From CAILUG01 sp903844415 (lineage in GTDB: Bacteria > Pseudomonadota > Gammaproteobacteria > Pseudomonadales > Pseudohongiellaceae), in assembly GCA_947477655.1 (NCBI GenBank), contig CANJTS010000003.1:1-64000 (forward strand): a stretch of DNA of 64,000 nucleotides. Reading direction: 5' to 3'. Both the position numbers and the translations under genes were made by a program. The notes below the pieces were generated by a model, which saw only the letters and a list, made by a program, of their open reading frames with translations, was not told the DNA's origin and did not search any database. Below, piece by piece: positions 52,384 through 61,282 of the stretch (position 1 is its first letter; every line of letters starts with the position of its first letter).

Positions 52384-53706
52384 TTAAACAAGCTCGCCAC
52401 GCAGCGTATTAGTCCACACGCTGGTAATGCGGATATCCGCAAAGGTGCCAGTGACAGCAAGATTGTCCGTGCGGAAATTAACAATACGGTTGTTCTCAGT
52501 GCGACCCTGTAACTCGCCAGGATCTTTTCGAGACGGGCCGGTGACCAGGACTTTTTCGACAGTGCCTACCATGGCTTCGCTAATCCGGGCGGCATTTTGT
52601 AGGATACGGGTTTGTAATATTGCCAGACGTTGTTTTTTCACTTCCATGGGAGTGTTGTCTGGCAAATCTGCGGCCGGAGTACCGGGGCGGGGGCTGTACA
52701 CAAAACTGAACGAAGTATCAAAGTTGATTTCTGCAATCAGGTTCATGGTGTCGGCAAAGTCTTGGTCGGTTTCGCCTGGAAAACCCACGATAAAATCCGA
52801 CGAAATACTGATGTTGGGGCGAATCTTGCGTAATTTTCGGATGATTGACTTATATTCCAGCACAGTGTGATTGCGTTTCATCATGGCCAGAATACGGTCC
52901 GAACCATGCTGAATAGGCAAGTGTAAGTGACTGACCAAGGTTGGCACTGACGCATAGGTATCAATCAGGCTTTGATTGAATTCCATCGGGTGCGATGTTG
53001 TAAAACGGATACGTCCGACTTCTGCGATGGTCGAAATATAGGTTATCAACGTAGCTAAATCAGCGGTGCCGCCTTCGTGGGTAGCACCGCGATAGGCGTT
53101 GACGTTCTGTCCCAATAGATGAATTTCGCGTGCCCCGGCAGCGACCAAATGCATGGCTTCTGCCAACACATCATCGAGCGGCCTGCTGACCTCTTCGCCT
53201 CTTGTATAAGGCACTACACAAAACGAACAGTATTTGCTGCAACCTTCTTGAATGGTGAGGTAGGCCTCACACTTTTCCAGGCTAGGTGCTGGCAAGAGGT
53301 CAAATTTTTCAATTTCAGGAAAACTGATATCTACCAGTGGTTTGTAACCATTGGCTGCGTCCAGCATAGCAGGTAGTCGGTGCAGAGTTTGCGGGCCAAA
53401 TACCACGTCTACATAGGGAGCGCGTTTGCCGATCAGCGCGCCTTCTTGACTGGCGACACAACCGCCGACCGCAATTTGCATGTGTGGTTTAAGTTTTTTG
53501 AGTTTGCGCCAGCGGCCAAGTTGATCGAAAACTTTTTCCTGTGCTTTTTCACGAATTGAGCAGGTATTGAGTACTAGTACATCAGCTTCTTCAGGGGTTG
53601 AGACCAGTTCCATGCCACGGCTTTGGCGCAATAAGTCGAGCATACGCGCAGAGTCGTACTCGTTCATTTGGCAACCTTGGGTCTTGATAAACACTTTTTT
53701 GGACAT
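52384..53706 (-). CDS. miaB: tRNA-2-methylthio-N6-dimethylallyladenosine synthase
   Basis: Start 53706 (MSKKVFIKTQGCQMNEYD) gives the canonical N-terminus and 440 residues; the upstream codons are not homologous. The auxiliary cluster cysteine lies in GCQMN, the radical SAM cluster in CSKYCSFC, and a C-terminal TRAM domain follows. It adds the methylthio group to A37 of tRNAs. It is divergent from the DUF1820 gene and heads the miaB-ybeZ-ybeY-corC-lnt group. Confidence 0.97.
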   Translation of the reverse strand: MSKKVFIKTQGCQMNEYDSARMLDLLRQSRGMELVSTPEEADVLVLNTCSIREKAQEKVFDQLGRWRKLKKLKPHMQIAVGGCVASQEGALIGKRAPYVDVVFGPQTLHRLPAMLDAANGYKPLVDISFPEIEKFDLLPAPSLEKCEAYLTIQEGCSKYCSFCVVPYTRGEEVSRPLDDVLAEAMHLVAAGAREIHLLGQNVNAYRGATHEGGTADLATLITYISTIAEVGRIRFTTSHPMEFNQSLIDTYASVPTLVSHLHLPIQHGSDRILAMMKRNHTVLEYKSIIRKLRKIRPNISISSDFIVGFPGETDQDFADTMNLIAEINFDTSFSFVYSPRPGTPAADLPDNTPMEVKKQRLAILQTRILQNAARISEAMVGTVEKVLVTGPSRKDPGELQGRTENNRIVNFRTDNLAVTGTFADIRITSVWTNTLRGELV

Positions 53707-53803
53707 AAAGTGGCACTGCATAGCAAAGAGGCGTGGATTATACTTGAAATTGTCAGCCCGCAGCCCGATATTGGCTACCCACGCAGTAACAGGTGCAAGT
53801 GTC

Positions 53804-54157
53804 ATGAACAACAAACCCAGATCCGATTCCCGCGACTTGTTTCGTATCACCTTTCTCAACAAAGGTCAGGTTTATGAAGTATACGTCCGCGAGGTTTATC
53901 AGAGTGATCTCTACGGATTTATCGAAATCGAAAACTTTGTTTTTGGTGAGCGCAGCCAGATGGTAGTCGATCCCGGTGAAGAAAAACTCAAGACCGAATT
54001 TGGCGGTGTAAAACGCAGCTTTATTCCTATTCAGGCCATCATTCGTATCGACGAGGTCGAAAAGGAAGGAGTTGCCACCATCAGCAAAGGAGACAATATT
54101 GCTGCTTTTCCCATACAGTTTGCTCCGCGCGGAACTACTCAGGGTCAGCCTGAATAA
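53804..54157 (+). CDS. DUF1820 family protein
   Basis: The start at 53804 is preferred to an upstream one at 53567, which would lie inside divergent miaB; the product is 117 residues. It contains FRITFLNKGQVYEVYVREVYQS, then GFIEIENFVFGE and a basic KRSFIPIQAIIRIDEVEKEG, all typical of the DUF1820 family found in gammaproteobacteria next to miaB. Function unknown; small cytoplasmic beta-rich protein. Confidence 0.9.
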   Translation: MNNKPRSDSRDLFRITFLNKGQVYEVYVREVYQSDLYGFIEIENFVFGERSQMVVDPGEEKLKTEFGGVKRSFIPIQAIIRIDEVEKEGVATISKGDNIAAFPIQFAPRGTTQGQPE

Positions 54158-54311
54158 AATTTACATTTTGCAATCGGCTTTTGCTATGCGGCACACGGTG
54201 GCGGGTGTTTCTAGTTTATCCGATAAATATGCTCTAATCTTTGCTTGATGCTTTGACGGTATCAGACAAATCACTCAGAACCTGCCCCGCGCAATCGGTT
54301 AGAATGACCCT

Positions 54312-56441
54312 ATGCTTCCAACGCCCTCAAAATCTTCTCTGCGTTCCGACCAGAGTGGCTCCCTTTTTAGTTACTCCAAATATTGGGCTGAATGTTACGG
54401 AATTGCCCCCTGGTTGCCCACTTCGCGTGCCGAAATGGACACACTTGGCTGGGATTCATGTGACATCATAATTGTTTCCGGTGATGCCTATGTAGATCAC
54501 CCAAGTTTTGGTATGGCCGTCATTGGTCGTTTCTTGGAAGCACAAGGGTTTCGGGTTGGGATAATTGCGCAACCACGCTGGCAAAACACCATAGATTTTA
54601 AAGCGCTCGGCCGCCCCAATCTCTTTTTTGGCATTACCAGCGGCAACATGGATTCCATGATCAACCGCTACACTGCTGATTTACGGATGCGCAGTGATGA
54701 TGCCTACACACCCAACGATGAAGGTGGCAAACGGCCTGATCGGGCTGTGATTGTGTACAGTCAGCTCTGCAAACAAGCCTACTCCGATGTGCCACTAGTG
54801 ATAGGTGGAATCGAAGCCAGTTTGCGCCGCATCGCGCAGTACGATTACTGGAGCGACAAGATTCGTAAATCAATTCTTATAGATTCTGCTGCCGACATTT
54901 TATTGTATGGCAATGCGGAACGCGCAATTGCAGAAATTGCACATGCATTAGGGCAGGGCAAGACCATTGCTGAACTGACTTCAATTCGCGGAACTACCAT
55001 TATTCGTAATAGTGTGCCGCAAGGCTGGACAGAAATTGACTCCACACGAGTTGACTGGCCAGGCAAGATAGATAAGTTTTTTAGCCCCTACGAATATGTG
55101 AATACCCAAAACGAGGATGCTGGAGTCTTTGACTCGGATGCACCCAAACCGCTGAAAATAATTCCACTGCCGCTGCAAAGCAAATACGAGCTAGATATTG
55201 ACTCCACTTATGTGCGGCTGCCCTCTTTCGAAAAAGTGTGCGCTGACCCAGTGTTATATGCACATGCATCACGCGTATTGCATCAAGAGGCGAGTCCATT
55301 TAACGGCAGAGTGCTGGTGCAAAAACACGGCACTAAGGAAATTTGGGTCAATCGTCCGCCAGTGCCACTAGACACATCGGAGATGGATGGTGTGTTCGAT
55401 TTACAATATCAGCGCCGCCCACATCCGATGTATGGCAATGCGACCATTCCTGCCTACGACATGATCAAAACCTCGGTAAATATAATGCGTGGTTGTTTTG
55501 GTGGTTGTACGTTTTGTTCTATCACAGAACACGAGGGGCGCGTAATCCAAAGCCGTTCCGAACAATCCATTCTCAATGAGATTGAACAGATTCGCGAAAA
55601 AGTGCCAGGATTTACCGGCATAATCTCCGATCTAGGCGGCCCTACCGCCAACATGTATGGTTTAGTATGTAAAGAAGCCCACTCGGAAATTGGTCAGCGC
55701 TGTCGCCGCCTATCCTGTGTGTATCCGACCATCTGCCAATATTTGAAAACGGATCACAGTCAGACCACGCAACTTTATCGCAAGGCACGTGCACTAAAAG
55801 GTATCAAGAAAGTGTTGATTGCTTCCGGTCTGCGTTATGACCTTGCCTTGCGCGATCCTGAATATATCAAGGAACTAGTGACTCATCATGTGGGTGGCTA
55901 TTTGAAAATTGCGCCGGAACATAGCGAAGATGGTCCTCTCAAACACATGATGAAACCCTCAATTGGCCTCTATGAAGATTTCAAAGCGCAGTTTGAAAAG
56001 TACTCAGCTCTGGCCGGAAAAAAACAGTATCTGATTCCGTATTTTATTGCAGCGCATCCGGGTTCTAGAGACGAAGACATGTTGAGTCTTGCGCTCTGGC
56101 TTAAAAAGAATAAATTCAAACCCGATCAGGTGCAGACGTTTTATCCTTCGCCTATGGCTTTGGCCACAGCCATGTATTATTCGGGTCGCAATCCGCTTAA
56201 GAAATTGCATTACAAAAGTGAACGTCTGCACATTCCGAAAAAATTGGAACAGCGTCGCCTGCAAAAAGCTTTCCTTCGTTACCATGATCCAAAAAATTGG
56301 GATCAATTACGCACAGCACTTACTGCTATGGGACGCGCTGATCTGATTGGCACTGGTGAGCACCATCTAGTGCCACCTGAATCTGCTGCAACCCGTTTTA
56401 TACCGCAACGACTTACTAAGCCTAAAATCAGGCGCGTTTAA
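54312..56441 (+). CDS. ygiQ: YgiQ family radical SAM protein
   Basis: The 709-residue protein opens with YSKYWAECYGIAPWLP, typical for the family. It has a B12-binding-like N-terminal part, then the radical SAM cluster Cys395, Cys399 and Cys402 (CFGGCTFC), and a late LIPYFIAAHPGS segment. The reaction is unknown. Conservation across bacteria suggests a modification enzyme. It converges on hemH, with 13 bases between stops. Confidence 0.94.
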   Translation: MLPTPSKSSLRSDQSGSLFSYSKYWAECYGIAPWLPTSRAEMDTLGWDSCDIIIVSGDAYVDHPSFGMAVIGRFLEAQGFRVGIIAQPRWQNTIDFKALGRPNLFFGITSGNMDSMINRYTADLRMRSDDAYTPNDEGGKRPDRAVIVYSQLCKQAYSDVPLVIGGIEASLRRIAQYDYWSDKIRKSILIDSAADILLYGNAERAIAEIAHALGQGKTIAELTSIRGTTIIRNSVPQGWTEIDSTRVDWPGKIDKFFSPYEYVNTQNEDAGVFDSDAPKPLKIIPLPLQSKYELDIDSTYVRLPSFEKVCADPVLYAHASRVLHQEASPFNGRVLVQKHGTKEIWVNRPPVPLDTSEMDGVFDLQYQRRPHPMYGNATIPAYDMIKTSVNIMRGCFGGCTFCSITEHEGRVIQSRSEQSILNEIEQIREKVPGFTGIISDLGGPTANMYGLVCKEAHSEIGQRCRRLSCVYPTICQYLKTDHSQTTQLYRKARALKGIKKVLIASGLRYDLALRDPEYIKELVTHHVGGYLKIAPEHSEDGPLKHMMKPSIGLYEDFKAQFEKYSALAGKKQYLIPYFIAAHPGSRDEDMLSLALWLKKNKFKPDQVQTFYPSPMALATAMYYSGRNPLKKLHYKSERLHIPKKLEQRRLQKAFLRYHDPKNWDQLRTALTAMGRADLIGTGEHHLVPPESAATRFIPQRLTKPKIRRV

Positions 56442-56454
56442 TTCAAATAAACGC

Positions 56455-57465
56455 TTAACTCTCAACCCATTTAACCAAAGTGCTCACCCAGTCAGGGTGG
56501 GAATTAAGGCATGGAATCAGGGTTAACGATTCGCCACCGGCCTCGACAAAAGTGTCACTGCCTTGAATTTCTATTTCTTCTAATGTTTCTAGGCAATCGG
56601 TAACAAAAGCAGGACACAACACCAACAGTTTTTTTACGCCTGCAGCGGCTAATTCTTTTAGTCTGGTTTCAGTTGAAGGCTCCAACCATTTGGCACGGCC
56701 AAGGCGTGACTGGAAACTGACAGAATACTGGTCAGATCTCAGGGCGGCTTGTGCAACAAATTCTTCCGTAGTGCGCAGCACTTGGTGTCTATAACATGTT
56801 GCATGAGCTGCAGAAGGCACCGAGCAGCAATTGGCAATCTTGAGGCAATGCGCCCCTGTTGGGTCAGCTTTAGTCAGATGTAATTCCGGCAGGCCATGAT
56901 AGCTGAACAGCAAGTGGTCAAACGGTTGTTGAAGCCATGGCTTTGTACTGGAGACCAACGTGCGGATGTAATCAGGGTTGGCATAAAATGCCGACGGCAC
57001 AACAAGTTCAAGCGCAAGTTTTCTTTCTGCAATTACCCGTTCGGCTTCCCTGATCGATGTCAGTACTGTGCTTTCGGCATAATGCGGATATAAGGGCAGA
57101 AACAACACTTCTTTGATCCCTGGGATACTGGCAATCTTTTCTAGCTCGTCGGCTATTGCAGGTTTGCCATAACGCATTGCAAGATGAACAGGAATATCAG
57201 TTTGTTGCCTCAGCGCTGTAACCATATCTCGTGACAGGCTGATAAGCGGCGAACCCTCGTCGGTCCATATACTTTGATATGCATGGGCCGAACGTTTGGG
57301 GCGAGCGGGAAGCACAAACAGGCTTACGATCAGGCGCCTGAGTATCCACGGTAACTGTATCACGTAGGGGTCCATCAGGAATTCGTCGAGATAGCGGCGG
57401 ACTGCTGGCACATCGGGGCGCTCGGGTGAGCCAAGGTTGGTGAGGAGTACTGCGCGTTTTGTCAT
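56455..57465 (-). CDS. hemH: Ferrochelatase
   Basis: Start 57465 (MTKRAVLLTNLGSPERPD) is chosen over an upstream one that would add 44 non-homologous residues; the product is 336 residues. It shows the family motifs YLDEFLMDPYV, the LLFSYHGLPE strand with the catalytic His, and the late VLCPAFVTDCLETLEE. It inserts iron into protoporphyrin IX. It is divergent from the DUF523/phrB/tspO genes, so a porphyrin-related theme is possible in this stretch. Confidence 0.95.
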   Translation of the reverse strand: MTKRAVLLTNLGSPERPDVPAVRRYLDEFLMDPYVIQLPWILRRLIVSLFVLPARPKRSAHAYQSIWTDEGSPLISLSRDMVTALRQQTDIPVHLAMRYGKPAIADELEKIASIPGIKEVLFLPLYPHYAESTVLTSIREAERVIAERKLALELVVPSAFYANPDYIRTLVSSTKPWLQQPFDHLLFSYHGLPELHLTKADPTGAHCLKIANCCSVPSAAHATCYRHQVLRTTEEFVAQAALRSDQYSVSFQSRLGRAKWLEPSTETRLKELAAAGVKKLLVLCPAFVTDCLETLEEIEIQGSDTFVEAGGESLTLIPCLNSHPDWVSTLVKWVES

Positions 57466-57562
57466 AATGTAATCTGCTGTCCTGGTTGCTACATAACTAA
57501 AGATCTTTATAACATATGCACCCTTAACGCAGGAAATTCTGCAATGGATGTAAAATCGAAGC

Positions 57563-57874
57563 ATGGCTACAAAAAAAGCAATTATCAAGGTCGGCATCAG
57601 CAGTTGCCTACTCGGCGAAGAGGTTCGTTATAACGGCGGGCATAAACATTCCAGCCTTTGTACCACTGAACTTGGGCAATATTTTGAGTTTGTGAGCACC
57701 TGTCCTGAGTTGGGGGCAGGGCTTGGCGTACCCCGTCCTGCGATCCGACTCGTTGGTGATCCTGACGCCCCGCGCGCTGTGCGTGTGATCGATAACAGCA
57801 TTGATATCACGGACGACCTGCAGGCTTTTCTGCAACCATATTCTGATGACCTCAGCCTGAGAAATAATTTGTGA
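57563..57874 (+). CDS. Truncated DUF523 protein, coupled to phrB
   Basis: The 103-residue product begins with a clear DUF523 N-terminus (VGISSCLLGEEVRYNGGHKH and CPELGAGLGVPRPAIRLVG) but stops after about 100 residues. Full-length DUF523 proteins reach about 150 residues with a following K-S-x-S-P-S-C-G motif, and many carry a DUF1722 (YbgA) domain as well; both are missing. The stop codon overlaps the GTG start of phrB (GTGA). YbgA-type genes commonly precede photolyase genes, so this appears to be a shortened relic of that pair that still keeps an intact frame. It may be non-functional. Confidence 0.75.
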   Translation: MATKKAIIKVGISSCLLGEEVRYNGGHKHSSLCTTELGQYFEFVSTCPELGAGLGVPRPAIRLVGDPDAPRAVRVIDNSIDITDDLQAFLQPYSDDLSLRNNL

Positions 57875-59292
57875 CACTTGCTCTACACTGGTTTCGTACA
57901 GACCTACGTATTCATGACAATCAGTCTCTTGCCTCAGCACACGCCGAGGGAGATGTTGTGGCAATTTATATTGCTACACCTAAACAATGGCAGGCGCATT
58001 ATGATGCGGCAATCAAGCTAGATTATTGGCGCCGAAATCTGCAGATGCTGGAAGAAGAACTTCTACAGGCAAACATACCGTTGTATTATTTTGAAGTTGC
58101 AACTTATAAAGAGATCCCAGCTTTATTAGAAAAATTGCTTGTCCAGTGGCAGGTAAATTCACTGCACTGCAATCGTGAATATCCGCTCAATGAACACAAT
58201 CGTGAAGCAGCTGTAGCAGCAGTTTGCAGTAAGCTCGGTGTTCAGATGCAGTTGCATGACGATCAGGTGCTGATGCCACCGGAGCGTGTATTCAATAAAA
58301 GCGGCCAACCATATAAGGTTTTTACGCCTTTTGCGCGCCACATGCGTGAACTTTTACGGCCGCTGGAAGGACGCGAGGCCCTTACCATAAAGCGACAGGA
58401 AGTCGTTGCACTGCAGCCCCTGAATGAGCAGCGTCAGTTGGGTGAACTCAGTTGGCCCGCGATTGATCCTGTCTGGAAAAAATTATGGCCTGCTGGCGAA
58501 AATTATGCGCGGCAACGACTGACAGATTTCTGCGAAGAAGCCATAATCGTCTATGACGAAGCGCGTAATATTCCATCTATCGATGGCACAAGCCGCTTGT
58601 CTCACGCTCTTGCCGCTGGCGTGTTATCAATTAGGGAATGTTGGCGCGCTGCACATTTATTTGGTGAAGGGAAGGGTAGCGAAATCTGGCGTAACGAATT
58701 GCTCTGGCGCGATTTCTACAAACACATCATCTGGCACTATCCCCATGTGTCGCGCCAAAAACCCTGGCGTGATGACGTCAGTCACGTGCCCTGGCAACAT
58801 AACAAGGAAGAATTTTTGCGCTGGTGTAATGGTCAGACGGGTATACCCATCGTTGATGCGGCGATGCAGCAACTGCTGCAAATCGGATGGATGCACAACC
58901 GCTTGCGCATGGTCACAGCAATGTTCCTTACCAAGCATTTGCTAATCGATTGGCGCTGGGGCGAGAGATGGTTTATGCAGCATCTGATTGATGGTGAATT
59001 TGCCGCCAACAATGGAGGTTGGCAGTGGAGTGCATCGACTGGTACGGATTCAGTGCCCTATTTCAGGATATTTAATCCAGTCACCCAGTCACGCCGTTTC
59101 GATTCTGAGGGTGCGTTCATACGCAAATATCTACCTGAGCTTGCCCATCTCGACAACAAGAGTATCCACGATCCTGGACCAGAGCGCCCATCATCCTATC
59201 CAGCACCAATTATTGATCTCGGCTTTGGTCGTGAAAGAGCACTTAGCGCTTTCAAAAAACAGGTTGATTTTTTCTATGAAACGCCCGAATAG
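57871..59292 (+). CDS. phrB: Deoxyribodipyrimidine photolyase
   Basis: The 473-residue flavoprotein begins ALHWFRTDLRIHDN (antenna-binding Rossmann domain) and has the FAD-binding region WRNELLWRDFYKHI, then GIPIVDAAMQQL and the NGGWQWSASTGTD signature. It repairs cyclobutane pyrimidine dimers in blue light. Translation begins at GTG 57871, overlapping the stop of the truncated DUF523 gene, so it is probably coupled. A TspO gene follows on the same strand, a common partner in light-responsive gene sets. Confidence 0.96.
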   Translation: MTLALHWFRTDLRIHDNQSLASAHAEGDVVAIYIATPKQWQAHYDAAIKLDYWRRNLQMLEEELLQANIPLYYFEVATYKEIPALLEKLLVQWQVNSLHCNREYPLNEHNREAAVAAVCSKLGVQMQLHDDQVLMPPERVFNKSGQPYKVFTPFARHMRELLRPLEGREALTIKRQEVVALQPLNEQRQLGELSWPAIDPVWKKLWPAGENYARQRLTDFCEEAIIVYDEARNIPSIDGTSRLSHALAAGVLSIRECWRAAHLFGEGKGSEIWRNELLWRDFYKHIIWHYPHVSRQKPWRDDVSHVPWQHNKEEFLRWCNGQTGIPIVDAAMQQLLQIGWMHNRLRMVTAMFLTKHLLIDWRWGERWFMQHLIDGEFAANNGGWQWSASTGTDSVPYFRIFNPVTQSRRFDSEGAFIRKYLPELAHLDNKSIHDPGPERPSSYPAPIIDLGFGRERALSAFKKQVDFFYETPE

Positions 59293-59454
59293 TGGTGTCA
59301 GTGTAAATAAAAATGTATTTGCATGATATTTTTCAGAAAAATGAGATTTACAAAAATATTTTAGAAGCGTTACAACCTTTAACTACTTAAAATTTCTTCA
59401 TGTCGCCCATATTTGGTTTTAATATTTCGGATAGCAGTACAAGGAGAGCCCTAC

Positions 59455-59979
59455 ATGTTTGGTTCAATGTTGTCACAAAATCAATCACCATATTCGCCTC
59501 GCTATCAGCTCGTGGGGTTTTTAGGCTGGTTTATTCTCACGTTTATTGCAGCGGCCATTGGCGCATTTGCTACGCTGACAGCTAAAGATTTCTATATGCA
59601 ACTAGTGCGTCCCGACTGGGCGCCGCCGAGCTGGTTGTTCGGACCAGTATGGACTCTACTTTATGGGATGATGGCTGTTTCGATTTGGCTTGTCTGGCGC
59701 TTGGGTAAGCTTGCTAAGGTGCGTATTGGCTTGCTGTTGTTCATTTTGCAACTTGCGGCAAACAGCTTATGGTCTTGGTTGTTTTTTGCGTGGCACAAGG
59801 GTGCGCTGGCGTTTGCGGAAATCCTAGTGTTATGGATTCTGCTGGCTGGAACCATCAGTATCTTCTGGCGCTTGCACAAGCTTGCTGCGGTTCTTTTGTT
59901 GCCTTACTTAGCATGGGTTACGTTTGCAAGTATGTTGTGCTTGTCAATCTGGGTGCTAAATTTATCTACTCTTGCATGA
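59455..59979 (+). CDS. tspO: TspO/MBR family tryptophan-rich protein
   Basis: The ATG at 59455 is chosen because AAGGAG lies eight bases upstream; the product is 174 residues. Five membrane helices are predicted, with RPDWAPPSWLFGPVWTLLYG and NSLWSWLFFAWHKG, the Trp-rich porphyrin- and sterol-binding signature. TspO proteins bind or degrade porphyrins and respond to light or oxidative stress. It follows phrB after 162 bases, and hemH is nearby. Confidence 0.92.
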   Translation: MFGSMLSQNQSPYSPRYQLVGFLGWFILTFIAAAIGAFATLTAKDFYMQLVRPDWAPPSWLFGPVWTLLYGMMAVSIWLVWRLGKLAKVRIGLLLFILQLAANSLWSWLFFAWHKGALAFAEILVLWILLAGTISIFWRLHKLAAVLLLPYLAWVTFASMLCLSIWVLNLSTLA

Positions 59980-60103
59980 AAAACCTCTGCAGAACGACTA
60001 TTGGTTAATATCCTAATCTAGTAGTTAGGAGTGTTCCCGTGTGTTCTTGCCTGTATTATGACCAAAAGTGCCACGCTCCTTGGCCATATCAGTGATTGTC
60101 ACC

Positions 60104-61087
60104 ATGTCCAACCTGCATCCTTTTGCAACCTTGTCTCCCGATTGGATCCTGTCAGCTGTTGAAAGCACAGGCTTACATTGCGATGGTCGCATGTTGGCTC
60201 TCAACAGTTATGAAAACCGGGTGTATCAAGTAGGTGTGGAAGACGCCAATCCGGTGATCGTTAAGTTTTACCGACCGCAGCGCTGGAGCCGTGAACAGAT
60301 TGAAGAAGAACATGCATTTGTACTCGAACTCGAGGCCAGTGAATTGTCGGTTGTGGCACCGCTGTTATCGGCAGAAAGTCGTACCATTTATGAACACGAA
60401 GGTTTTTTGTTTGCTGTTTTTCCGCGGCGTGGTGGCCGTAGTCCTGATTTGAATCTCGATACTTTGCAAGTACTTGGTCGTTGCATGGGAAAATTACACA
60501 GCGTGGGCGCTCTGCAGCCCTTCAAGCATCGTCAGCACTTGAGTGTGGCAAACTTTGCTGAAGCTAGCAGTATTTATTTATTGGAACACGACTTTATTCC
60601 CGCCGATTTGCGCGTAGCCTACACCTCGCTGACACAGGATCTTCTCAAAAAAGTAAAACAAATATTTGCTGATAAAAAAGATTACAGCAGCTTGCGAATA
60701 CACGGCGACTGTCACGCGGGCAATGTACTTTGGCGCGATGAAATTCCCTTGTTGGTCGATTTCGATGACACCATGATGGGGCCGGCAGTGCAGGATTTTT
60801 GGATGTTGTTGTCGGGCGATCGCGAACAACAATTGGCACAATTGTCTGAATTAATTGATGGATATGAAACTTTTTACACTTTTAATCCAGCCGAATTGGG
60901 CCTTATCGAAGCCCTGCGCACCCTACGCTTGATGCACTATAGTGCGTGGCTAGCGCGGCGTTGGGATGATCCAGCCTTCCCACGCAGTTTTCCTTGGTTT
61001 AATACACCGCGGTATTGGTCTACTCACATCCTAGAGTTGCGTGAGCAGTTGTCCGCTTTAGATGAGCCACCCCTCGTGCTTTACTGA
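60104..61087 (+). CDS. srkA: Serine/threonine protein kinase SrkA (YihE/RdoA)
   Basis: Start 60104 (MSNLHPFATLSPD) gives 327 residues, matching E. coli SrkA (328). It has a choline-kinase-like fold: VIVKFYRPQRWS, the catalytic loop RIHGDCHAGNVLW and the metal-binding LVDFDDTMMGPA. In E. coli it protects from stress-induced death linked to envelope stress. It stands alone, followed by an M16 protease gene. Confidence 0.93.
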   Translation: MSNLHPFATLSPDWILSAVESTGLHCDGRMLALNSYENRVYQVGVEDANPVIVKFYRPQRWSREQIEEEHAFVLELEASELSVVAPLLSAESRTIYEHEGFLFAVFPRRGGRSPDLNLDTLQVLGRCMGKLHSVGALQPFKHRQHLSVANFAEASSIYLLEHDFIPADLRVAYTSLTQDLLKKVKQIFADKKDYSSLRIHGDCHAGNVLWRDEIPLLVDFDDTMMGPAVQDFWMLLSGDREQQLAQLSELIDGYETFYTFNPAELGLIEALRTLRLMHYSAWLARRWDDPAFPRSFPWFNTPRYWSTHILELREQLSALDEPPLVLY

Positions 61088-61282
61088 CCGGTTGTTCGAG
61101 ACTACTGACCTAGTTGCCAGATCAGGCAGATATAAAAATTTCGTTGATCCGCATGGATACATCCATCTAGCTCGCATTCGCATCCCCCACTTTCTGTGCA
61201 TACCCTTGCCAACCTGCATTTTTTGCAGGGGACTTATGCTAAGGTACTGAGGAACTATTGGTTAGTTGCTGGATTGTGTCTT

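Noticed and set aside
52600..52900. Plus-strand frames inside miaB
   Set aside because: Shadows of the miaB coding sequence in other frames with no start signals.
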